This document shows positions 8,057 through 16,444 of a stretch of 64,000 bases of DNA, one piece after another; positions within the stretch are counted from its first letter, which is position 1; every line of letters begins with the position of its first letter. The position numbers and the translations under genes are program-made. The stretch is from Mycolicibacterium sp. TY81. Its GTDB lineage: Bacteria; Actinomycetota; Actinomycetes; Mycobacteriales; Mycobacteriaceae. The stretch is taken from assembly GCF_018326285.1 (NCBI RefSeq), contig NZ_AP023362.1, forward strand, positions 4,278,001-4,342,000, read 5' to 3'. The notes under the pieces are model-generated. The model worked only from the letters and a program-made list of their open reading frames with translations, did not search any database and was not told where the DNA came from.

Positions 8057-8581
8057 TCAGAAAGTCCAGGACCCCGACGGCTGCAGGACGAATCCGTGGC
8101 CGCCGTCGGTGGTGTCGATGCATGCGGTGACGCCACCGGCGACCACGCCGCACGTCATCGTCGTCAGAGTCACCTTCTCGCCCGGCGCCAGCAGCGGCGC
8201 TCCGGCGAGATCGGTCGGGTAGTCGCCGCGGTAGTTGCTGATCGTGCCCTCGTTGGCCGCGTGCACCTGCGCCACCCCGAAATCGCGGGGCGCCTTGGCG
8301 TTGGGGTCGGCGGTGACGGCCAGGCCCGTCGTCCCCGGCACCGGGCCGTAGCACCGCACGATCGGCGCCACCCCGCCCAGCGCGCTGACGAGGCACGCCA
8401 GCCCGTCGGGCGTCGAGAATTTCACCATCTGCTGATCAGTGCGCTGGTACCTCGCCAGATGGGTCGACGTGACGACGCTGAAGCCCGCGAGGTCGGGGAA
8501 GTCGGGTGGCGGCGCGGCTTGCGCGAGCGGGGCCGTGAGCACCACGGCGGCACCGGTCAGGGCGATGAGCGGCAGCTTCAT
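8057..8581 (-). CDS. Secreted hypothetical protein
   Basis: 174 residues. It has a clear Sec signal peptide (Lys at position 2, hydrophobic core, cleavage after AQA near residue 23), then an extracytoplasmic domain with four Cys (CLVS, RCYG, MTCGV, TACID), probably forming two disulfides. It ends in GHGFVLQPSGSWTF. It resembles mycobacterial exported proteins of unknown function; no enzymatic motif is visible. It faces the SnoaL-like gene across a perfect hairpin and is not obviously part of the steroid operons. Confidence 0.65.
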   Translation of the reverse strand: MKLPLIALTGAAVVLTAPLAQAAPPPDFPDLAGFSVVTSTHLARYQRTDQQMVKFSTPDGLACLVSALGGVAPIVRCYGPVPGTTGLAVTADPNAKAPRDFGVAQVHAANEGTISNYRGDYPTDLAGAPLLAPGEKVTLTTMTCGVVAGGVTACIDTTDGGHGFVLQPSGSWTF

Positions 8582-8637
8582 GCGCCCAGTCTTGGCCGAA
8601 GCTCGGCCGGAATGTCAGATTTCGGCGAAATCCGGGG

Positions 8638-9168
8638 CTACAGCTCCTCCAGGCCGGTCAGGTAGCGCTCGGCCAGTTCCCGGTAGGCCTGCGGATTGGT
8701 GTTGATCCAGGTCTCGGCGCCGGTTCCGGAGATCGGCCCGCGGATCTTGGCGGGCGACCCCACGACCAGCACCTCATCGGGGATTTTGGTTCCGGCGACC
8801 ACCAGCGAATTGGCTGCGACGAGCGTCCGGCGGCCGATCACCGCGCCGTCGAGAATCGTGCTGTTGTTCGCGATCAGCGCCTCGGCACCGACGTGCGCGC
8901 CGTGGACGACGCACAGGTGGGCGATGGTCGCGCCGGGCCCGATGTCCACCGGGATGCCGGGAGGTGCGTGCAGCACCGACCCGTCCTGCACGTTTGCCCC
9001 GTTGCGGATGACGACCGGCGCGTAATCGGCGCGCAGAACCGCGTTGAACCACACCGACGCCCCGGCCTCGACGCGAACATCGCCGATCAACACGGCGGTG
9101 GGGGCGATGAACGCCGTGGGGTCGACGACCGGGCTTCGGCCCTCGAAGGAGTAGAGCGGCATGGACAA
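8638..9168 (-). CDS. Gamma-carbonic anhydrase-like left-handed beta-helix protein (Rv3525c-type)
   Basis: 176 residues of hexapeptide repeats (IAPTAVLIGDV, GASVWFNAVLRAD, GAEALIANNS). Histidines in VLHAPPG and AHLCVVHGAHVG match the zinc-binding triad region of gamma-class carbonic anhydrases. It corresponds to Rv3525c, sometimes labelled siderophore-binding by similarity. It diverges from kshA; the KstR site at 9248-9261 is 80 bases upstream and might influence it. Actual carbonic anhydrase activity is unproven for this branch. Confidence 0.75.
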   Translation of the reverse strand: MSMPLYSFEGRSPVVDPTAFIAPTAVLIGDVRVEAGASVWFNAVLRADYAPVVIRNGANVQDGSVLHAPPGIPVDIGPGATIAHLCVVHGAHVGAEALIANNSTILDGAVIGRRTLVAANSLVVAGTKIPDEVLVVGSPAKIRGPISGTGAETWINTNPQAYRELAERYLTGLEEL

Positions 9169-9247
9169 AACCTACCCCGTCGCTTCGCTCGACCTCTCGA
9201 CATACCGCAGGTCGGGACGCTTGCATTGCGCTGCACCGAGGAAAAAC

Positions 9248-9261
9248 TGTAACGTGTTCTA
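9248..9261. promoter_or_regulatory. KstR operator upstream of kshA
   Basis: TGTAACGTGTTCTA fits TNNAACNNGTTNNA. It lies 28 bases before the GTG of kshA; a GGGAGG ribosome-binding site at about 9279-9284 precedes that start. Confidence 0.88.
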
Positions 9262-9289
9262 GTTACTAGGCACAGATTGGGAGGCCAAG

Positions 9290-10444
9290 GTGAGCACCGA
9301 AACCGCGGGGGTTCGCGAGATCGATACCGGCGCGCTGCCGGACCGCTTTGCCCGTGGATGGCACTGCGTGGGTCCTGTGAAGAACTTCCTGGACGGCAAG
9401 CCGCACTCGTTCGAGGCGTTCGGCACCAAATTGGTGGTGTTCGCAGACTCGAACGGCGACCTGAAGATTCTGGACGGCTACTGCCGCCACATGGGCGGGG
9501 ATCTGTCGCAGGGCACCATCAAGGGTGACGCGGTCGCCTGCCCGTTCCACGACTGGCGCTGGGGCGGCGACGGCAAGTGCCAGCTGGTGCCCTACGCCAA
9601 GCGCACGCCGCGGCTGGCCCGCACCCGCGCCTGGCACACCGACGTCCGTGGCGGCCTGCTCTTCGTCTGGCACGACCACGAGGGCAACGCTCCCACCGAC
9701 GACGTGCGGATCCCGGAGATCCCCGAGGCCGCCAGCGACGAGTGGACCGACTGGCAGTGGAACTCGATGCTGATCGAGGGCAGCAACTGCCGCGAGATCA
9801 TCGACAACGTCACTGACATGGCGCACTTCTTCTACATCCACTACGGCCTGCCGACGTACTTCAAGAACGTCTTCGAGGGCCACATCGCCAGCCAGTACCT
9901 GCACAACGTGGGCCGGCCGGACATCGGTGGCATGGGCACCCAGTACGGCGAGGCGCACCTCGACTCGGAGGCCTCGTACTTCGGGCCGTCGTTCATGATC
10001 AACTGGCTGCACAACAACTACAGCGGCTACAAGGCCGAGTCGATCCTGATCAACTGCCACTACCCGGTCAGCCAGGACGCGTTCGTGCTGCAGTGGGGCG
10101 TCATCGTCGAGAAGCCCAAGGGCATGGACGAGAAGACCACCCAGAAACTGGCCAACGCCATGACCGACGGTGTCAGCAAAGGCTTCCTGCAGGACGTCGA
10201 AATCTGGAAGCACAAGACCCGCATCGACAACCCGCTGCTGGTCGAGGAAGACGGTGCGGTCTACCAGATGCGCCGTTGGTACCAGCAGTTCTACGTCGAC
10301 GTCGCCGACATCACCCCGGACATGACCGACCGCTTCGAGCTGGAGATCGACACCACGGTCGCCAACGAGAAGTGGCAGGGCGAGGTGGCCGAGAACCTGC
10401 GCTTGCAGGCCGAGGCCAAGGAATCCGCAGAGCAGTCCAGCTGA
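9290..10444 (+). CDS. kshA: 3-ketosteroid 9-alpha-hydroxylase oxygenase subunit KshA
   Basis: 384 residues. The Rieske cluster ligands are C65, H67, C84 and H87 (CRH and CPFH), followed by the mononuclear iron segment DNVTDMAHFFYIHYG. KshA with the reductase KshB hydroxylates C9 of 3-ketosteroids; combined with KstD this opens ring B. Length, motifs and position match Rv3526. GTG start with a strong Shine-Dalgarno and a KstR operator just upstream. The stop overlaps the next ATG (ATGA). KshB is not in the window. Confidence 0.95.
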   Translation: MSTETAGVREIDTGALPDRFARGWHCVGPVKNFLDGKPHSFEAFGTKLVVFADSNGDLKILDGYCRHMGGDLSQGTIKGDAVACPFHDWRWGGDGKCQLVPYAKRTPRLARTRAWHTDVRGGLLFVWHDHEGNAPTDDVRIPEIPEAASDEWTDWQWNSMLIEGSNCREIIDNVTDMAHFFYIHYGLPTYFKNVFEGHIASQYLHNVGRPDIGGMGTQYGEAHLDSEASYFGPSFMINWLHNNYSGYKAESILINCHYPVSQDAFVLQWGVIVEKPKGMDEKTTQKLANAMTDGVSKGFLQDVEIWKHKTRIDNPLLVEEDGAVYQMRRWYQQFYVDVADITPDMTDRFELEIDTTVANEKWQGEVAENLRLQAEAKESAEQSS

Positions 10445-10920
10445 TGACCCAGCACGACGAACGGGCCCAGGCTCCCGACGCGGAGAGCCTGGCCCGTTCG
10501 ATGCTGCAGCTCATGGGGCACGGCGACGATGAGGACCACGCGCACCCCGCTTCCGATGCACCGGCCAACGGATCCTGGTCCAAGGCCCCGGATTTCGCGA
10601 GCGACCCGGTGCGCCTGGCCGCGGTTCGCGAGGCCACCGCTGCCGACCGGCAGCGGTACCTGACCTCCGGCCTGGTTCCGGTGGACTGCCGCTTCTGTCA
10701 CTCGACGGTGGCGGTGAAGAAGCTGGGACCGGAACACACTGCGGTGCAGTGGAATTCGGAGGCAACGGCGCGGTGCGCCTATTTCAGCGAGATCCGCGCC
10801 GAAGGCGGCGACCCCAGCCGCAGCCGGTCGTGCCCGAAGATGTCCGACAGCATCAAGCACGCGGTCGCCGAAGGGTGCCTGGAGGAGTTCTCCACCGCCC
10901 CCTCCCCCGGCGACGGCTAG
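10444..10920 (+). CDS. Conserved hypothetical, four-Cys protein coupled to kshA (Rv3527-type)
   Basis: 158 residues. The acidic/His-rich N-terminus (MGHGDDEDHAH) is followed by a compact domain with four cysteines: CRFC, RCAYF and SCPK. The spacing looks like a metal-binding or Fe-S site. It begins inside the kshA stop codon and so is coupled to it, as for Rv3527. Function is unknown; a role in assembling or protecting the Rieske oxygenase is conceivable but unsupported. Confidence 0.65.
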   Translation: MTQHDERAQAPDAESLARSMLQLMGHGDDEDHAHPASDAPANGSWSKAPDFASDPVRLAAVREATAADRQRYLTSGLVPVDCRFCHSTVAVKKLGPEHTAVQWNSEATARCAYFSEIRAEGGDPSRSRSCPKMSDSIKHAVAEGCLEEFSTAPSPGDG

Positions 10921-10934
10921 ATTTCCCCGCTCGC

Positions 10935-10974
10935 GCAAAACTGCCCCTTTTCTGTTGAAAAGGGGCAGTTTTGC
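10935..10974. terminator. 18-bp perfect hairpin between convergent genes
   Basis: Arms 10935-10952 and 10957-10974 pair perfectly around TGTT; the core is AAAACTGCCCCTTTTC. It lies between the stop of the kshA operon (10920) and the stop of the facing sulfotransferase gene (10988). The arm ends in T-rich sequence in both orientations, so it probably terminates both. Members of the same hairpin family occur at 34216 and 60227. Confidence 0.85.
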
Positions 10975-10987
10975 ATGTGCTGGGCAG

Positions 10988-12136
10988 TTACAGGTTGGCG
11001 AAGCGCTCCTTGACCTGCTCCTCGGTCAGCCCGTAGTCGGACAGCGAGTAGGTGTGCTTCGGTGCCCGCGGGCCCTGCTGAGTCTGGGCGTGGCTCTCGG
11101 TCATGGCCTGCCGCGCGGCGTCGGTGAACTCGATGTCGAACGTGCGGTAGATGCCCTCGACGGCGCCGACGGGGTCCTTGATGAACTCGAAGTAGTCGAC
11201 GTCGCAGAACTGCTTGGGATCATGCTTGGCCCGCTCGGCGTCGAACAGCTCGAGCCCGCGCGACCAGGTTTCGAGCGCATCTTCACCGATCACCTTGCCG
11301 GTGAAGGTGTTCGACCAGCCGGCCGTGGTGTGCTGCGACAGCGAGCACATGGACGCCAGGATGGTCTCGGCCGGCCGGTGGCACTGCACGACGAGCGCAT
11401 CCGGGTACACCTTGAACAGGGCCTCCAGCGCGAACAGATGGCTGGGATTCTTGAGCACCCAACGCTTCTCGGGCTCGTTCAAACCGATGAGCTGCAGGTT
11501 CTTGCGGTGCCGCTGGTAGGACTTGGTCCAGTCCTGCTGTGCCAGCCACTGCGCGTACGACGGGACGTGCGCCAGCGTCTCGTACGACACCGAGTGCAGG
11601 GACTGCCGCAGCAGCTGCCAGCATTCCTCGACCTCGTCGGCCGTCATGAAGTGCAGGCCCGTGTAGTCCGGGTTCTCCTCGTGCTCCTTCTTGAAGCGGG
11701 CGTCCAGTGCCGCGAAAACCGGGTCGTCCGCCCAGGTTTCACGCGGCGGTCGCGGCTGTGGGAACTCCGCCAGCCACATCTCGAGGCCCTGGTGCGCCGG
11801 GTCCGCGGTCAGCAGCCGGTGGATCACCGTGGTGCCGGTGCGCGGCAGCCCGGTGACGAAGATCGGCCGTTCGATCGGCACGTCGGCATGCTGCGGGTAC
11901 TGCTTGAACGCGGCGTTGGACACCAGCCGGGCCACCAGCGCGTTGCGGGTGAAGAACCGCTGCATCTTGCTGCCGAGCTCGGTCAGATCAGCCTCGCGCT
12001 GGTAGGCATCCAGCAGCACGCCGAGGGCTTCCAGGTAGTTGTCGTCGTCGCCGCCGAAATCCTCCAGGCCGCAGGCCTTGACGGCCGAGGCGTGCAGGTC
12101 CTCGACAGTGCCCACATTGGTCCGAAGTGCGCTCAT
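10988..12136 (-). CDS. Sulfotransferase family protein (Rv3529c-type)
   Basis: 382 residues. The PAPS 5'-phosphosulfate loop is PIFVTGLPRTGTTVIHRLL (near residue 90) and a 3'-phosphate-binding-like segment is ETILASMCSLSQHT. Such enzymes transfer sulfate from PAPS to hydroxyls, often of lipids or sterols, but many mycobacterial members are uncharacterised. It corresponds to Rv3529c. Its start overlaps the stop of the upstream SDR gene, placing it third in the DUF1214-SDR-sulfotransferase operon driven from the KstR site at 14105. Confidence 0.82.
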   Translation of the reverse strand: MSALRTNVGTVEDLHASAVKACGLEDFGGDDDNYLEALGVLLDAYQREADLTELGSKMQRFFTRNALVARLVSNAAFKQYPQHADVPIERPIFVTGLPRTGTTVIHRLLTADPAHQGLEMWLAEFPQPRPPRETWADDPVFAALDARFKKEHEENPDYTGLHFMTADEVEECWQLLRQSLHSVSYETLAHVPSYAQWLAQQDWTKSYQRHRKNLQLIGLNEPEKRWVLKNPSHLFALEALFKVYPDALVVQCHRPAETILASMCSLSQHTTAGWSNTFTGKVIGEDALETWSRGLELFDAERAKHDPKQFCDVDYFEFIKDPVGAVEGIYRTFDIEFTDAARQAMTESHAQTQQGPRAPKHTYSLSDYGLTEEQVKERFANL

Positions 12137-12915
12137 GCCTTGTACTCCCCGCAGTTGACGTCCAGCGACTGGCCGGTGATGCCACTGGACAGGTCGCTGG
12201 CCAGGAACAGGATGGCAGAAGCCACCTCATCCTCGGTCGGCAGCCGCTTGAGGTCGGAGCCGGCGGCCGACGCCGCGTAGATCTGCTCGACGGTGGTGCC
12301 GTACTTCTTGGCTTGATGGCTGAAGTAGCCCTCCAGGGTTTCGCCCCAGATGTAGCCCGGCATCACGGAATTCACCCGGATGCCCTTCTCCCCCAGCTCG
12401 GTCGACAGGGTCTGGGACATGGCCAGCAATGCCGACTTCGCCATCTTGTAGGCGCCGTACTTGGCCTGCGAATGCCGCACGACCATCGAATTCACGTTCA
12501 CCACAGAACCTTTGGCGGTCTCGAGCGCCGGGGTGAAGCCCTGCGTCATACGCAGCGCGCCGAACACCGTCAGCTCGATCGCGTCCCGCATGTGCTCGAA
12601 CGTGGTGTTGGCGAACGGCTTCATCGACGGCACCCGGAACGCGTTGTTGATCAACACGTCCGCCTTGCCGAACTCCTCCGTGGTGCGCGCCACCACATTG
12701 GCGACCTGCTCCTCGTCGGTGATGTCGGCGCCCACCACCAGTGCGCGGCGGCCCAGCTCTGCCACCTCCTTGGCGACGACCTCGAGTCGCTCCACCGTGC
12801 GGGCCACCAGTACCAGGTCGGCACCGCTCGTAGCACATCGGCGCGCCAGCGTCGTCCCGAGCCAGGGCCCGACGCCGCTGATCACCACGACTTTGTCATC
12901 GAGCAGTCCACTCAC
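12133..12915 (-). CDS. Short-chain dehydrogenase/reductase (Rv3530c-type)
   Basis: 260 residues from the GTG at 12915, chosen because it gives the usual SDR start and lies 2 bases after the upstream stop; longer in-frame extensions overlap the previous gene. The glycine-rich loop is the variant SGVGPWLGTTLA, NNA motif LINNAFR, and active site S...YGAYKMAK. The altered TGxxxGxG loop suggests atypical cofactor binding. Rv3530c is the counterpart. It probably oxidises a hydroxy-steroid or side-chain intermediate; the substrate is unknown. Confidence 0.82.
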   Translation of the reverse strand: MSGLLDDKVVVISGVGPWLGTTLARRCATSGADLVLVARTVERLEVVAKEVAELGRRALVVGADITDEEQVANVVARTTEEFGKADVLINNAFRVPSMKPFANTTFEHMRDAIELTVFGALRMTQGFTPALETAKGSVVNVNSMVVRHSQAKYGAYKMAKSALLAMSQTLSTELGEKGIRVNSVMPGYIWGETLEGYFSHQAKKYGTTVEQIYAASAAGSDLKRLPTEDEVASAILFLASDLSSGITGQSLDVNCGEYKA

Positions 12916-12917
12916 GG

Positions 12918-14045
12918 TCAGCCCACCATCCTCTCGCCAATCAGCTTCTGCCGCAGCGCAATCCGCGCGCGCCAATCTTCGTCGGAAATCTTGTTGCTCT
13001 CGTAGAACGGCAGCTTCGAGGCCACTTCGCCCAAGCCCACGACCTCGCACGTCGGGCCGTCCTCGGGCGTCAGCTCACGGGACACCCGCTGCCACCGGAA
13101 CTGCAGGTAGCCCTTGGCGTGGCCCAGCGTCTCGCACCAGTTGGTCACGCCGGGGTTGTTCTCGGACACCACGATCCGGATCTTGCCGTCCGGATCCGCC
13201 TGTGCCTGAGTGCCGTTCAGCGACGTCTGGTGGTTGATGTAGTCCAGCGAGATGTACCAGAGGCTGCCCAACTGGAAGCCCAGGTACGGCGCGTCCGATA
13301 CCGGCAGCGTGATGACCATGGCCTGGTCCGGCGTCATGTCGTAGTGCCCGACGGACGAGTACTGGGTGGCCAGCCCGCCCGGGGTCAGGCGCGGCGCGGT
13401 GAGCGTATTGACCGGCAGGTTGTCGTAGAACCACTTCGGGAACTGCAGCCAGGTCTTGACCCGCTGCACCAGCTGCTTGCCGGCGACGGCGTAACGCTTC
13501 TCGATCAGCTCACGCGTCAGCGGCTCGGGCGCGGTGCCCGCGGTGTCGGTGCGGGAGATCGCGAACGAACCGCGCTGCGCCGACCAGTCGTTGTACACCT
13601 CGCGGATGACCAGCTGCGCCGGGGTGGCCGGGGTGAAGCGCCACTCGAAGGTGCCGTCGGCGGCGATGTCGAGCTTGCGGTCGTCGAACGCCGTTTCGCT
13701 GTCCGGCACGTTGGCGTCGGTGTACTCGCCGCCGAGCAGCTGGAAGCTGACGTCGGTGGTGGTGCCGCGGCGCCCCGTGACGACGTATTCGTGACCGGGC
13801 TGCACGCGGGTGCCGAAGTACATGGTGTCGGGGTTGTCGAGGCCCATCTTCTCGAACGGGCCGGTGCCGCTGTGCAGGAACGGGTGGTCCTTGTCGAAGT
13901 CGAACGCCACGTGCGTGCACGACGCGATGCAGCCGGCGAGGTATTGCAGGCCTTCGAGCAGGTCGGCTTCGGATTCGATGAACGGCGCTGCGGCGACGAG
14001 GCGCTCCGCCTCGGCGACGGCGTCGACGAACGACTGCGAAAACAT
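12918..14045 (-). CDS. DUF1214-domain protein (Rv3531c-type)
   Basis: 375 residues from ATG 14045 (MFSQSFVDAVAEAERL), the same length as I recall for Rv3531c; an extended frame to 14357 would run through the promoter region and over the iclR start. The C-terminal half carries DUF1214-like sequence (APYLGFQLGSLWYISLDY and VSENNPGVTNW). Biochemical function is unknown. It is first in a three-gene operon. A KstR operator at 14105-14118 and a palindrome at 14061-14078 lie directly upstream. Confidence 0.78.
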   Translation of the reverse strand: MFSQSFVDAVAEAERLVAAAPFIESEADLLEGLQYLAGCIASCTHVAFDFDKDHPFLHSGTGPFEKMGLDNPDTMYFGTRVQPGHEYVVTGRRGTTTDVSFQLLGGEYTDANVPDSETAFDDRKLDIAADGTFEWRFTPATPAQLVIREVYNDWSAQRGSFAISRTDTAGTAPEPLTRELIEKRYAVAGKQLVQRVKTWLQFPKWFYDNLPVNTLTAPRLTPGGLATQYSSVGHYDMTPDQAMVITLPVSDAPYLGFQLGSLWYISLDYINHQTSLNGTQAQADPDGKIRIVVSENNPGVTNWCETLGHAKGYLQFRWQRVSRELTPEDGPTCEVVGLGEVASKLPFYESNKISDEDWRARIALRQKLIGERMVG

Positions 14046-14060
14046 TCGGTGGCACCCTTC

Positions 14061-14078
14061 CGTTCCAATATTGGAACG
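14061..14078. promoter_or_regulatory. 18-bp perfect palindrome, candidate IclR operator 1
   Basis: CGTTCCAATATTGGAACG is fully self-complementary and lies 16 bases upstream of the DUF1214 ATG. Its half-sites (CGTTCCA / TGGAACG, 4-base spacer) match those of the palindrome at 14169-14186 beside the divergent iclR gene. Confidence 0.65.
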
Positions 14079-14104
14079 CATCGGTAGATATTCCGACTGA
14101 AGAG

Positions 14105-14118
14105 TAGAACGCGTTGCA
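14105..14118. promoter_or_regulatory. KstR operator upstream of the Rv3531c-type operon
   Basis: TAGAACGCGTTGCA fits TNNAACNNGTTNNA. It is 60 bases from the DUF1214 start and 88 bases before the iclR start, between the two candidate IclR palindromes. Confidence 0.8.
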
Positions 14119-14168
14119 GTCGTCGTCAATGCCGTGCAGCTCAGCCGGGGTGGCAGAACCCCCGACGG

Positions 14169-14186
14169 CGGTCCATATTTGGACCG
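14169..14186. promoter_or_regulatory. Palindrome at the iclR promoter, candidate IclR operator 2
   Basis: CGGTCCA, spacer TATT, TGGACCG: 7-bp exact arms with a 4-base spacer, the same layout as 14061-14078. It lies 20 bases upstream of the chosen iclR ATG, a position suited to autorepression. Confidence 0.65.
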
Positions 14187-14205
14187 CTGTCGTACATTGC
14201 TTGCC

Positions 14206-15096
14206 ATGACGGACACCGGTCGCGCGTCGCCGCCCACCGCCCGCGTCGTCGCGGTGCTCGATTTCCTGGCCCGGCACCCCCACGAGCAGTTCGGGCTGTC
14301 CGAGTTGGCGCGCCGGCTCGACCTCAGCAAGCCCACGTGCCTGGGCATCGTCACCACCCTCGCCGAAGCCGGGTACCTGGTGCGCGATGCCGCAGAGAAG
14401 ACCTACCGGCTGGGCCCGCGGTTGATCACGCTGGGCCACACCGCGCAGGAGTCCATGCGCATCAGCCCGGCCGCGCGAGCGGAACTGCGCCGGCTGTCAG
14501 AGGCGTTCAACGCCACGGCGGCGCTGTCGGCGGTGATCGACGATCGCATCACGCTGCTGGAACTCGTTGCGCCGCCGGGGAGTCCGGAGCCGGTGCAGGT
14601 CGGGCAGAGCTATCCGTTCGCCCCGCCCGTCGGGCTCATGTTCGTGCTGTGGGACGAGCGCGCCGTGCGCGACTGGCTGGCCAAGGAGCCCACCATTCCG
14701 CTGCGCACCGACAGTGCTCGACTGGAGCGCGTCATCGCCGAGTGCCGCGAATCGGGCTATCTCGTCGAACGGCTGACGCCCGGCGGCCGCCGGCTGTACG
14801 CCATGATGGCGGGCATGTCGAGCAACCTGCCCGACGAATTGCGGGTCCTGCTCGGCGAACTCGTCTCCGATATCGGTGAGCGCGTGTACCTGCCCAGCGA
14901 GTCCAGCGGCCGGTCCAAGCACGACATCAGCGTCATCGCCGCGCCGGTGTTCGACCATCATCAACGTCAGGTGATGGTGCTGTCACTGCAGATCGGCCAC
15001 GCCCTCACCGATGCGGAGATCACCAAGCGGGCACGTGGACTGGTCGCCGCAGCTGCGACGCTGACGGCGCAGCTGGGCGGGTCGCAGCCCGGCTAG
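14206..15096 (+). CDS. IclR-family transcriptional regulator
   Basis: 296 residues from ATG 14206 (MTDTGRASPPTARVVAVLDFLARHP); the longer frame from 14134 would pass through the palindrome at 14169 and is less likely. The N-terminal winged helix (LSELARRLDLSKPTCLGIVTTL) is followed by an effector-binding IclR domain. IclR proteins usually bind palindromes close to their own promoter, and two matching palindromes are present. It diverges from the Rv3531c-type operon and may add control by a second metabolite on top of KstR. I know of no such regulator at this spot in M. tuberculosis. Confidence 0.82.
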   Translation: MTDTGRASPPTARVVAVLDFLARHPHEQFGLSELARRLDLSKPTCLGIVTTLAEAGYLVRDAAEKTYRLGPRLITLGHTAQESMRISPAARAELRRLSEAFNATAALSAVIDDRITLLELVAPPGSPEPVQVGQSYPFAPPVGLMFVLWDERAVRDWLAKEPTIPLRTDSARLERVIAECRESGYLVERLTPGGRRLYAMMAGMSSNLPDELRVLLGELVSDIGERVYLPSESSGRSKHDISVIAAPVFDHHQRQVMVLSLQIGHALTDAEITKRARGLVAAAATLTAQLGGSQPG

Positions 15097-15623
15097 ACGC
15101 CGTTCAGCACTGCCAGGGCGTCGGTCGGCGCGACCTGCAGGCCGCAGCGGTCCTTGTAGGCGGCCAGCGGAGCCTGGATGCCGCGCAGCGCGTCGGCCTC
15201 GTCGGGGTGGGCCTTGAAGTAGCTGTCGAACTGGCTCATGGCGGCGAATGCCGACTGCCGGGTGGCGTCGAGCAGCGCCGCGTCGGCATCCGGGTGCGCG
15301 GCGAAGTAGTCCGAGAGCTGCAGGGTCACCGTGCTGATGGTCTTGGACAGCGTCGCGGTGCTGCAGTCGGCGACGGTGGCGGCCGGCGCCACGGTGGTGG
15401 TCGTGGTGGTCGACGGCGCCGTGGTCGACGTGGTCGGCGTAGCCGAGGTGGTCGGGGTCGCGGCGGTGGTCGCCGTCGTGGTCGGCGACGCGGTGGCCGA
15501 GGTGGTCGGCGATGTCGGGCTCACCGGATCAGCGTGCACCTGGGGCGTGGCAATCGCGGCGCAGGCGGCGCCCAGAGCGATGAATCCGAGAGTGGAACGG
15601 CCGAACGTCACGGCACGAGTCAT
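15093..15623 (-). CDS. Hemophore-related secreted protein (Rv0203-type MHB domain)
   Basis: 176 residues. Signal peptide with cleavage near VHA (residue 31), then a Thr/Ser/Pro/Ala-rich linker (about 33-80) of TT and PTT repeats, then a helical domain with the mycobacterial haem-binding pattern: two Cys (ATVADCS, YKDRC) and YFAAHPDADAALL/YFKAHPDEADAL repeats. Rv0203-type hemophores carry haem across the periplasm to MmpL proteins. An AAGGAGGA ribosome-binding site precedes the ATG. It overlaps the iclR 3' end by four bases, convergent. It is not evidently linked to steroid metabolism. Confidence 0.72.
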   Translation of the reverse strand: MTRAVTFGRSTLGFIALGAACAAIATPQVHADPVSPTSPTTSATASPTTTATTAATPTTSATPTTSTTAPSTTTTTTVAPAATVADCSTATLSKTISTVTLQLSDYFAAHPDADAALLDATRQSAFAAMSQFDSYFKAHPDEADALRGIQAPLAAYKDRCGLQVAPTDALAVLNGV

Positions 15624-15747
15624 GGAGTCCTCCTTGGTCCTGGCCGCATCGGTCTTCCCCGGCCTCTGGGGGTAATTTCGCTCGCCACGGTGCTGCTGTT
15701 ACACAAGCGACCGAAGTTGCAGGTCAGCACGGTTGGAAGCGGCAAAT

Positions 15748-15763
15748 ATTCACTTTCGTGAAT
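15748..15763. promoter_or_regulatory. Short inverted repeat upstream of the acetyltransferase gene
   Basis: ATTCAC, spacer TTTC, GTGAAT: 6-bp exact arms about 11 bases before the GTG at 15774. It could be an operator overlapping the promoter; no cognate factor is known. Confidence 0.3.
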
Positions 15764-15773
15764 TAGCTCGGCT

Positions 15774-16439
15774 GTGTTGGTATTGGGCATGCGCCCTTCG
15801 CCCTGGCCACTGGCGGACCTGGAGGTGATCACCCCGGTTCTGCGGCTGTGCCACGTCACCGAGGGCCTGGCCGACGAACTTGCCCGCCTGGCCGCCGAAG
15901 GCATCCACGATCCGGCCGCGATGCCGTTCGCGGTCCCGTGGACCGACGCGGTCCCTCCCGAGCTGGAGCGCAACACCGTGCAGTACTTCCGGCAGACCCG
16001 CGCCGAGGTCTCGACGGAGCATTGGGACGTGCCGATGGCCGTCATCGTCGGTGACGACGCCGTCGGCGTGTGCGCCGTGACTGCCGACGGCTTCCCCACC
16101 CGCCGGACCGTGTCCACCGGGTCCTGGCTGGGCCGCCGCCATCAGGGCCGCGGCCTCGGCCGGGAGATGCGGGCGGCCGCGCTGCACCTGATCTTCGCCG
16201 GGTTCGACGCCGATGTCGCGCGCACCGCCGCGTGGCACGACAACGCGGCGTCGCTCGGTGTCACGCGGTCACTGCCCTATGCGCAGACGGGATCGTCCCG
16301 GCAGTCACGGCGTGGTGTGCTCGACACCATGCTGGAGTTCACCATGACCCGCGGGCAGTGGGACACGATGCACCGCAACGACATCCACCTGCGTGGCGTC
16401 GACGCGGTGGTCGATCAACTAAGCCTGCGCCGGCCGTAG
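15774..16439 (+). CDS. GNAT-family N-acetyltransferase
   Basis: About 221 residues (GTG 15774; ATG 15789, five codons in, is an equally good start as neither has a clear ribosome-binding site). The acetyl-CoA binding loop motif A is STGSWLGRRHQGRGLGREMRAA, typical of the RimJ/RimL-like branch, with the C-terminal NAASLGVTRSLPY helix. These enzymes acetylate amino groups of proteins, antibiotics or small molecules; the substrate is unknown. It converges with recQ with five bases between stops. Confidence 0.78.
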   Translation: MLVLGMRPSPWPLADLEVITPVLRLCHVTEGLADELARLAAEGIHDPAAMPFAVPWTDAVPPELERNTVQYFRQTRAEVSTEHWDVPMAVIVGDDAVGVCAVTADGFPTRRTVSTGSWLGRRHQGRGLGREMRAAALHLIFAGFDADVARTAAWHDNAASLGVTRSLPYAQTGSSRQSRRGVLDTMLEFTMTRGQWDTMHRNDIHLRGVDAVVDQLSLRRP

Positions 16440-16444
16440 CCGAC

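Noticed and set aside
10955..12280. 441-codon plus-strand frame over the sulfotransferase
   Set aside because: Antisense to a protein with a clear PAPS loop; composition typical of a shadow frame.
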